In this document: positions 13,201-22,000 of the stretch, piece by piece
Layout: every line of letters begins with the position of its first letter
Position numbering within the stretch: position 1 is the stretch's first letter
Assembly (NCBI GenBank): GCA_949316495.1
Contig: OX439002.1
Coordinates: forward strand, 52,851,531-52,915,530
From: Amphiduros pacificus
Taxonomy: Eukaryota > Annelida > Polychaeta > Phyllodocida > Hesionidae
Direction of reading: 5' to 3'
DNA: 64,000 nt
Position numbers and translations under genes: made by a program
The notes under the pieces: model-generated
What the model was told of the DNA's origin: nothing
Databases searched by the model: none
What the model saw: the letters and a program-made list of their open reading frames with translations, nothing else

Positions 13201-16200
13201 TTTGGCGATGATCCTGAGAATTTCACCAAAGTTAATAATCCTGGCTCCTGGAGCGATGCAGATATGGTAAGTGTCCAGACTGTCTGATGGTTGAATCATA
13301 TGGTAAGTGTCCAGACTGTCCGATGGTTGAATCATATGGTAAGTATCCAGATTGTCTGATGGTTGAATCATATGGTAAGTGTCCAGACTGTCTGATGGTT
13401 GAATCATATGGTAAGTATCCAGACTGTCTGATGGTTGAATCATATGGTAAGTATCCAGATTGTCTGATGGTTGAATCACATGGTAAGTATCCAGATTGTC
13501 TGATGGTTGAATCATATGGTAAGTGTCCAGATTGTCTGATGGTTGAATCATATGGTAAGTGTCCAGATTGTCTGATGGTTGAATCATATGGTAAGTATCC
13601 AGATTGTCTGATGGTTGAATCATATGGTAAGTGTCCAGATTGTCTGATGGTTGAATCATATGGTAAGTATCCAGATTGTCTGATGGTTGAATCATATGGT
13701 AAGTATCCAGATTGTCTGATGGTTGAATCATATGGTAAGTGTCCAGACTGTCTGATGGTTGAATCATATGGTAAGTGTCCAGACTGTCTGATGGTTGAAT
13801 CATATGGTAAGTGTCCAGACTGTCTGATGGTTGAATCATATGGTAAGTATCCAGATTGTCTGATGGTTGAATCATATGGTAAGTGTCCAGACTGTCTGAT
13901 GGTTGGATCATATGGTAAGTATCCAGATTGTCTGATGGTTGAATCATATGGTAAGTATCCAGACTGTCTGATGGTTGAATCATATGGTAAGTATCCAGAT
14001 TGTCTGATGGTTGAATCATATGGTAAGTGTCCAGACTGTCTGATGGTTGAATCATATGGTAAGTGTCCAGACTGTCTGATGGTTGAATCATATGGTAAGT
14101 GTCCAGACTGTCTGATGGTTGAATCATATGGTAAGTATCCAGATTGTCTGATGGTTGAATCATATGGTAAGTATCCAGATTGTCTGATGGTTGAATCATA
14201 TGGTAAGTGTCCAGACTGTCTGATGGTTGAATCATATGGTAAGTGTCCAGACTGTCTGATGGTTGAATCATATGGTAAGTGTCCAGACTGTCTGATGGTT
14301 GAATCATATGGTAAGTGTCCAGACTGTCTGATGGTTGAATCATATGGTAAGTATCCAGATTGTCTGATGGTTGAATCATATGGTAAGTATCCAGATTGTC
14401 TGATGGTTGCATCATATGGTAAGTGTCCAGACTGTCTGATGGTTGAATCATATGGTAAGTGTCCAGACTGTCTGATGGTTGAATCATATGGTAAGTGTCC
14501 AGACTGTCTGATGGTTGAATCATATGGTAAGTATCCAGACTGTCTGATGGTTGAATCATATGGTAAGTGTCCAGACTGTCTGATGGTTGAATCATATGGT
14601 AAGTATCCAGATTGTCTGATGGTTGAATCATATGGTAAGTATCCAGATTGTCTGATGGTTGAATCATATGGTAAGTGTCCAGACTGTCTGATGGTTGAAT
14701 CATATGGTAAATGTCCAGACTGTCTGATGGTTGAATCATATGGTAAGTATCCAGATTGTCTGATGGTTGAATCATATGGTAAGTGTCCAGACTGTCTGAT
14801 GGTTGAATCACATGGTAAGTGTCCAGATTGTCTGATGGTTGAATCATATGGTAAGTGTCCAGACTGTCTGATGGTTGAATCACATGGTAAGTGTCCAGAT
14901 TGTCTGATGGTTGAATCATATGGTAAGTATCCAGATTGTCTGATGGTTGAATCATATGGTAAGTGTCCAGACTGTCTGATGGTTGAATCATATGGTAAGT
15001 TTCCAGATTGTCTGATGGTTGAATCATATGGTAAGTATCCAGACTGTCTGATGGTTGAATCATATGGTAAGTGTCCAGACTGTCTGATGGTTGAATCACA
15101 TGGTAAGTATCCAGATTGTCTGATGGTTGAATCATATGGTAAGTGTCCAGACTGTCTGATGGTTGAATCACATGGTAAGTGTCCAGATTGTCTGATGGTT
15201 GAATCATATGGTAAGTATCCAGATTGTCTGATGGTTGAATCATATGGTAAGTGTCCAGACTGTCTGATGGTTGAATCATATGGTAAGTTTCCAGATTGTC
15301 TGATGGTTGAATCATATGGTAAGTATCCAGACTGTCTGATGGTTGAATCATATGGTAAGTGTCCAGACTGTCTGATGGTTGAATCACATGGTAAGTATCC
15401 AGATTGTCTGATGGTTGAATCATATGGTAAGTGTCCAGACTGTCTGATGGTTGAATCATATGGTAAGTGTCCAGACTGTCTGATGGTTGAATCATATGGT
15501 AAGTATCCAGATTGTCTGATGGTTGAATCATATGGTAAGTGTCCAGACTGTCTGATGGTTGAATCACATGGTAAGTGTCCAGATTGTCTGATGGTTGAAT
15601 CATATGGTAAGTATCCAGATTGTCTGATGGTTGAATCATATGGTAAGTGTCCAGACTGTCTGATGGTTGAATCATATGGTAAGTTTCCAGACTGTCTGAT
15701 GGTTGAATCATATGGTAAGTGTCCAGACTGTCTGATGGTTGAATCATATGGTAAGTGTCCAGACTGTCTGATGGTTGAATCACATGGTAAGTGTCCAGAC
15801 TGTCTGATGGTTGAATCACATGGTAAGTATCCAGACTGTCTGATGGTAGAATCTTATGGTAAGTGTCCAGACTGTCTGATGGTTGAATCATATGGTAAGT
15901 GTCCAGACTGTCTGATGGTTGAATCATATGGTAAGTGTCCAGACTGTCTGATGGTTGAATCATATGGTAAGTGTCCAGACTGTCTGATGGTTGAATCATA
16001 TGGTAAGTGTCCAGACTGTCTGATGGTTGAATCACATGGTAAGTGTCCAGACTGTCTGATGGTTGAATCACATGGTAAGTGTCCAGACTGTCTGATGGTT
16101 GAATCATATGGTAAGTGTCCAGACTGTCTGATGGTTGAATCACATGGTAAGTGTCCAGACTGTCTGATGGTTGAATCACATGGTAAGTGTCCAGACTGTC

Positions 16201-17400
16201 TGATGGTTGAATCATATGGTAAGTGTCCAGACTGTTTTATTAGATCAAATAAAATTGATAGAGTCAATTGCATCTAAATTTGGCATATATTAATATAAAT
16301 GTTTGCATTTTGTCTGATTTTTTACTCACATGGCCTGTGTAAAGCAATGTTCATAAAGTATTGAAGTTTTGACTATTTTCTTGACAAGACCATCTCCATG
16401 TAGTGGACATATTTCAAGAAAGATAAACTGAGCACTATAAATACTTGTTATTCTTGATAATATAAATATTCATGATCTGCAGCCTGCAAATTAGGCATTA
16501 TGGCAGAGGTACCGTATTTATTTATTTGAGTAAATGCGGTGGTAGAGGATCAACTTCCCATGTTAAGTGGAGTACAATAAGACTAGACTGATGTTTGTTT
16601 GCAGTTGGTGGTGGGCAACTACGGGCTGAGTCCCACACAGGAACAGGTCCAGTTTGGGATGTGGTGCATGATTGCTTCACCACTTCTTATGTCTGTTGAT
16701 GTTCGCAACATCCGAGAGGAATCCAGACAACTGCTACTCAACAAACGAGTCCTCTCCATCAGCCAAGATCCACTGGCAGTCCAAGCCACAAGGATATTTA
16801 ATGTCAGTGTTTTCACATCTTTGGGTCATTTATTTTTAATGCATATTTATCAATGTTTCAAAGATTTGCTTTTACATGAGCTTCAAAGATTTTCATGAAT
16901 TGATTATTTATGATACAAAATTTCATTTTCAGTGGGACAATGGTTTCCACCAAATATGGATAAGACCAGTGGTGCCATCTGGTAGTTATGCCATTGCCTT
17001 TCTTAACCTGCACAACTTTGGCTGGCCTATCAAGATGTCTGTCAATCTTACTTCATTGGGGATGACAAACCCAAGTGGATATAACTTTTCAGAGGTCTTT
17101 GATGGTGGTAATCTTGGAATATTTATGCCAGCACAGAATTTCACATGTCGAGTGGTTCCAAATGGAATATGCCTCGTGAGGGCCACTGTTATATCATCAA
17201 TCAGCCAGCCAACCAGAAAACCTAAGGCGATCAAGGAACTTTTCAAATATTCTAAGCAAGGTGTGATTGAAAAGAGTGAAATTATAGAAAAACAAGAAAA
17301 AGAGAGAGTTGGTCATGATGAAATATGGTTTGAACAGAAAGTGAACATTTATGTGGAAGAAAGATTAAAATATGAAAATGATCCACAAAAATTAAAATAA
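8975..17400 (+). CDS. GLA: Alpha-galactosidase (GLA-type, GH27), with duplicated exon 5
   Basis: Exons: 8975-9120, 9297-9471, 12233-12407, 12592-12686, 12897-13058 (5a) or 13105-13266 (5b), 16605-16802, 16933-17400. With one exon 5 the product is 472 residues. A signal peptide (about 1-15) is followed by [13 protein letters not shown]. Asp76-Asp77 (IDDCW), Tyr118, Cys126/Cys156, Lys152, nucleophile Asp154 (KFDGC), Glu186 (SCEW), Arg211, acid/base Asp215 and the terminal DADM are all present. Glu186 and Ile189 match the GLA pocket rather than the Ser/Ala pair of NAGA, so terminal alpha-galactose is the likely substrate. Exon sizes and phases match the neighbouring paralogue for exons 2, 4 and 5. 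The last 50 residues are a charged, lysine/glutamate-rich tail absent from human GLA. The exon 6 donor (GTCAGT) is non-consensus at +3. Confidence 0.93.
9523..10174. mobile_element. Pogo/Tigger-like MITE (652 bp)
   Basis: Terminal inverted repeats: the left end starts CAGTCCACCCTCA and the right end, read inward, CAGTCCACCTTCA. They are bracketed by TA at 9521-9522 and 10175-10176. The CAGTCNACC terminus and TA target site fit the Tc1/mariner-pogo group. No transposase frame is present, so it is non-autonomous. It lies in intron 2 of the galactosidase gene. Confidence 0.75.
10192..10254. repeat. (CA)n followed by (TA)n microsatellite
   Basis: About 23 CA units then a short TA run, directly downstream of the pogo-like MITE in intron 2. 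Confidence 0.95.
10948..12030. repeat. Tandem duplication of a 543-bp unit with a SINE-like core
   Basis: Copy 1 spans 10948-11490 and copy 2 11491-12030. They are offset by 543 bp, with only scattered substitutions and one base of difference in an A run, so the duplication is recent. Each copy holds a G+C-rich block (11119-11320 and 11662-11863) including gagcacgttaaagaaccc and aaaagagtaggggg. It resembles conserved blocks of marine-invertebrate SINEs; the family is not assigned. The open frames of 74 and 82 codons in each copy are part of the repeat. Confidence 0.85.
12897..13266 (+). other. Duplicated alternative exon pair 5a/5b, probably mutually exclusive
   Basis: Exon 5a (12897-13058) and exon 5b (13105-13266) are both 162 nt and phase 0 at each end. 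They encode homologous 54-residue segments, about 37 of 54 identical by eye. Both carry the Cys before the acid/base loop, the substrate Arg, the acid/base Asp and the closing DADM. Differences include RVYGD versus RVCGD, DIWDAW versus DINDSW, and SWND versus SWSD. The intron between them (13059-13104) is only 46 nt, very short for an animal intron. Including both would duplicate a barrel segment, so either/or use is the sensible reading. That splicing outcome is inference. Confidence 0.8.
13267..16235. repeat. 36-bp minisatellite, 82 full units, each with a consensus 5' splice donor
   Basis: The array begins exactly at the exon 5b donor. Each 36-bp unit reads from gtaagtgtccagactgtctg to the closing catatg, so every junction recreates ATATG|GTAAGT. 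Donor-like starts occur every 36 bp from 13267 to 16219, giving 83 including the authentic one. Variants are gtaagt followed by g, a or t, and once gtaaatg. Because 36 is divisible by three and several frames lack stops, the array makes long open frames on both strands. These are not genes. Variant units recur about every 8 units around 14980-15400, showing higher-order duplication. In the enzyme frame the first unit hits TGA after six codons. Confidence 0.97.
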
Positions 17401-17534
17401 TGCTTTTTTGTACAATTCAGTTTAGATTCAGATTTGAGAGGGTGTGATGATTACATCTCAAATATTGAGAGGGTGTGACGTTTACATATCTTTACACAAT
17501 TGATTGTGATTAAGGCAATTCATAAAAACATTAA

Positions 17535-17540
17535 AATAAA
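17535..17540 (+). terminator. Candidate polyadenylation signal of the GLA-type gene
   Basis: AATAAA 135 nt after the stop at 17400. First canonical hexamer on this strand downstream of the coding end. Confidence 0.5.
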
Positions 17541-18608
17541 TCTCTGTCCATAATGAAACAGCTGAATACAGGGCTGGTCCCTGGTCCATTTCAAAATACT
17601 ATTTTTTTTAGTTTCTCATTTGTGCTCACACAGTAGAAACTATTAAAAAATATTTTTAATGATACAGTGATATAGATGTATATAATCATATATTTTCCTT
17701 ATATATTCCAATATCACAAACATAAAAATTTATCACATGAGGTTTTGAATATTCTTATATGTTGCACATGGTGACCATAAATTATCTTTGTTTCACAGGT
17801 AGGTATTTTTCATCTTTCTTTCGGTCAATCTTCTCAAAATTTAAACTATCAGACACAAATAGATATTATATTTGTTCTATGTAAAAACTGAAATAAATTT
17901 TGCTAAAATATTGAATATGTTTTCTGGAGTAATTTATTTCTCTTGACTTTATTTTATACAATTATATACATAAACAGTGGCCATTATTGATATAATTCCT
18001 AGGATTTGTATTCTCTTACACATCTTCCTCCCATATTTTATTAACATTGTTGTAGATAATTTACTGTAAACAGGAGTTGGTAAAAATTAAGCCATTTGAT
18101 AACTGGAAATATTTTAATTTTTAAGCAAGCTTTTAAGCACCTTTGCACCAATTTACAAAGTAACAACAAAAAATATGTTTTTTACAAACTTAAATAAGCC
18201 TTTGGACTACTGCACATATGATGGTATTTAGAGTTCCATTCATGAAAGCATCTTCTACTTTAAACATCCACCTCCTTTGCAGAGAGATAAAATATATTCT
18301 TTGTGACACCTTTGAAAATAGGTATGTACTAAATGTTTCTATTCATTACTTAATTAGCTTTCAAACTTTGCAACATATTAGCTTTATAATCTGGCCTTAT
18401 TAGGAACATATTCAGTCTGTTTACAGTTCATACATGTTTAGCACAGCACTTTTATGAATATGAAACAAACATGTCCTGTATATTTCTCAGAATATATATA
18501 TATATAGATATCAAATTCTCTTGAGACATGTACTGCACATTTATACAGCTTTATTATTAGCCTTATCTCATAATATCCTCCATAATATCACAATGGTGTG
18601 TGTTAGAC

Positions 18609-18953
18609 CAGAGACATTTAAAACAGAGATTGGAAAGAGCAGGTTTGCCATTAGGTGTCAGCGCGGTGCACCATCCAACTCTCACATGGTCTCGCGCAAT
18701 CGTTTTTGCACAAAGTACAATACAGTTCTTCATCTAAATGCTATAAAACAGTACCTTTATAATCTACTGCAGCCACTTAATGTCAAAGAAGATAATATGG
18801 TCCATTTGTACAGTGAAAATTCCCTTGACAAGCTGGCAAAATGGTCACATGTGGGAAACAGGAAGTGGCGACAGTGGTGCCGGCACGAGATCAGTTCACC
18901 TGAGCGATAATGCAGAACTTCAGCTTTTTCCAATCTCTGTTTAAATATCTCTG
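18609..18953. mobile_element. Small inverted-repeat element (putative MITE, about 345 bp)
   Basis: The left end (18609-18640) starts CAGAGACATTTAAAACAGAG. The reverse complement of the right end (18953-18923) starts CAGAGATATTTAAACAGAG. The two ends match over about 31 bp. TTAGAC flanks both sides (18603-18608 and 18955-18960), a possible 6-bp target duplication. The interior is less A+T-rich than its surroundings and contains a 129-codon open frame without recognisable features. Superfamily unassigned. Confidence 0.6.
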
Positions 18954-19082
18954 TTTAGACACTATCTTGCGGTTCATTATCGCAGTCACTTTATATTTCT
19001 CATACTCTGATTTGTTTAATTTTTAGTTATAAAATAAAAAGCAGTCTCTCTGTAAAAAAATTAGTAAGAAAAAGATTCTCCA

Positions 19083-22000
19083 TCAAGACTCAGAAAAGGC
19101 ATTGTCATCGTTGTTCGAGTTTGATAACTCTTTCTGTAGAACAGAGTCTTTGAAAAATTCATTGTCCACTCGTGTCACAAAGTTGACCAGATTGGGGAAC
19201 TGCTGGATGATGTTGCAGAAGTCTGCTAGGGAGGACGGCAGGGGTATCGTGAGAATAGCAAACAAATGGCCGTAAACCAACGCATCCAACTCTGTTGGCC
19301 TGAAAATTAAAAAAAAATATGAGGAGTTAATTTTGCTTTGTTAAATTTCATGATTCAATAATTTTTGGAAATGTTACAAATTTGTCTGTAATTTGTTTAA
19401 TACCAAACCATTTCATAAAATATTAAATCGTGCATTCTGGTAGAAGTAATGTTATTGACAATAGCTCAGGTATACTAAACAGAAAATATACAGCTTGGAG
19501 AACTTACTTGTCACCAAAGAAATACTGTTGTTTTGCAAGCTTTTCTGAGAGTGCTTTGCAACAAGTCTTCATCTCATCCCAAACCTAAAATCAAAACAGA
19601 TAATTTAATAGAGGAATGCAATATTTATATCTTGATTCATGGTATTGCCTTGAAAGTGCAATTCACTACAAGTGAAAACTGAATCAGTCAATAAATATCT
19701 AAAGCCGTAACTCTATCTTTGCACTATATTTAGTCATTGGGAAAATATGTGAAATTACGGTCTGAAAAAAAATTGAGTCATTATCTATAAAAAACATGTT
19801 AAATTATAATCCACAACAAAATAATTTATAAGTAACATGATAAGCTATAAAAATTCAGGAGCTTATAATATAATCTTTTGAAGATAAATATATTTTTAAT
19901 TATATGCAAATTTTACAGACCAAATGATGTCATGCAACTGCCAAAAACACCTGAGCAAATGATGTCATGCAACTGCCCAAAACCTGAGCAAATGATGGAA
20001 AGTGATGATCATGCATGACCTAATCAAGCTTCGTTTATGCTTTACTGATGATATTAATGTGTAGATACCTCATCTAAGGATTTTTGTTCCCATCCCTTGG
20101 CTTTCAGGAGTTGGCACATCTCCTGTTTTTTCCTCCACGGCAGGATGACATTAAGTGGCCAGGAATAGGGCGAACCGTACCGCCGCATCGTCAACTACAA
20201 CAGTATTGATAGCAACAAATATAACAACAATTTTAATGTAATATATACTGGTAATCATAAAAATGACAATTCATTCTGTAAAATGCATCAATGATTCATC
20301 AGTTTATTTTAAAATAATTAAGCCTTATAAATAAAATAATTAAGCATGAAACAACATTATTAAAAGGAAAGATCAATGTATGAAATACAAGTTCTAGTAG
20401 GTATATAATTTGAAACTGAGGGATATAATTTGAGTTGGTCAATCATTGTGAGCATGAAGTATGGGTACATTTATAATTTAGTTGATATATCATACACATC
20501 AAAAGTACATGTATTTGGCCAAGTAAACTTATAGATGCAGATGTTGGGTGTATATCTGGCTGGAGGTATTTGAGTCTAAATCAAATGTTTGAGATCTGTA
20601 TCTTATAAGTGAGGTCCAAAATCTTGCAAAAGAGTGATAGTATTCCCAGGCCTTGACATACACACTGGCCTAGTGGCCCAGGGCCACCACATATGCAAAG
20701 GACATGATAATCAGTAGGGATAAATTTAATTGAAAATCTCTACCTGAGTCCACATATCCTTGTTACACCACACCAGGAACAGCTGCAACAGAGAACAATA
20801 CATGTACCGGTATATTTCACATTTCACTAATAATTTCTCATGATACGAGAAGGATGAAAAACATTTACTTCAATATTTGCCTTCAGCTCTGCATCAGGTC
20901 TGTTTATCACTTTTTCTATTTCACTTTCATTTATAGAATACAATCAAATACCATCCCACAGAGCAGAGATATTTAAATGTCTCTGCTCAAAGCCACCAGT
21001 TTACCCTTATCAATGTTACAGTCACTTATCCACTCTTAGGACTAATTATGAATGGAGGCATGATGTCGCAAGATCAAAAGGGAAATCATAGTTGCCGCCA
21101 AGTTTTTTATTTCATAAAACCATGATTAAGAGCTGTACATATTACGAACAAAACTTGTGTTTGTTTTTTATACAGAAAGTGGTAATATAAATTTTATTTT
21201 TCTGTCCCAAGTTTAGACAATTTTATGAAGAGATTTGTATATTCATATCATAGATATGAAAAGGAGTTAAAATTGTCATTACATCTCTGATACTGCAGAA
21301 ACCACATCTTTTATTGTCATTTTTTCTTTTCATTTTATTTTTCGTTATCAGTGCAACTACTGGCTTAGAAAAATATCATGATGTTCAGTGAAAATGTGAT
21401 CCTTAGAATATGTTATTTATATCCCTGTCAATATATGTGCCATCATAGATAACTTGTCTTGTAAAATATTGTGTCATCATTTAAAACTAATAGAAAAATA
21501 ACAATAAAAAAACAGGAATTCTATAATGCTATATCATAGAGAATAATTTGTTTTTAAAGTTTTAAAAAAGTACTGTGGATAGCAACATATTGTTTATAAA
21601 TATGTATCAAAAAATAAAATATCTGGAATATAAATTTTTATTTTTTTTTCAAAATATTTACATTGAAGCAATCATAACAGAAATTAAGTCGTTATGATTG
21701 GATGCTGACTTTTTCTTTAAAAAAGAAAAAAAGGAATTAAGGTGTGTTGGTCATTTTCATATTTTTAAAGTACAAATATTAAATTTCCCATCGTTCTGAA
21801 GTCAGCAACTATGATAAGTTCAAAGGATTTTGAATCCATTGTGTAAAACAATGCATTGCCATGACACCATATCTCATATAATGCATGTCACACCTCCATA
21901 TATAAGCTACCAAATTGCTTAGCCAACTTTTAATCCTACCCAGAAATGTGATTGTCACAGCTCCCTCCTCTATCTTACCTTAATAGTCACATGTTTACCC

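Larger units (their letters stand above)
17401..19082. other. Intergenic region between convergent GLA-type and MTX2 genes
   Basis: AT-rich sequence holding the GLA-type 3' UTR and, beyond it, the MTX2 3' UTR on the other strand. It contains the small inverted-repeat element at 18609-18953. No other gene recognised. Confidence 0.6.

Noticed and set aside
13081-16215. 1044-codon minus-strand open frame of [12 protein letters not shown] repeats, and a 139-codon third frame
   Set aside because: Same array on the other strand. Unit length divisible by three explains the openness; there is no start context or splice support.
13267-16235. Regular repeats considered as a CRISPR array
   Set aside because: Units abut without unique spacers and lie in an intron of an animal gene.
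13287-16277. 996-codon plus-strand open frame of 12-residue repeats ([12 protein letters not shown]), with a CxxC motif in each unit
   Set aside because: It is the 36-bp minisatellite read in a stop-free frame. It lies inside an intron, out of frame with the galactosidase, and the opposite strand is equally open.
18521-18910. 129-codon open frame as a gene
   Set aside because: It mostly lies within the inverted-repeat element at 18609-18953; no family features and no splice partners.
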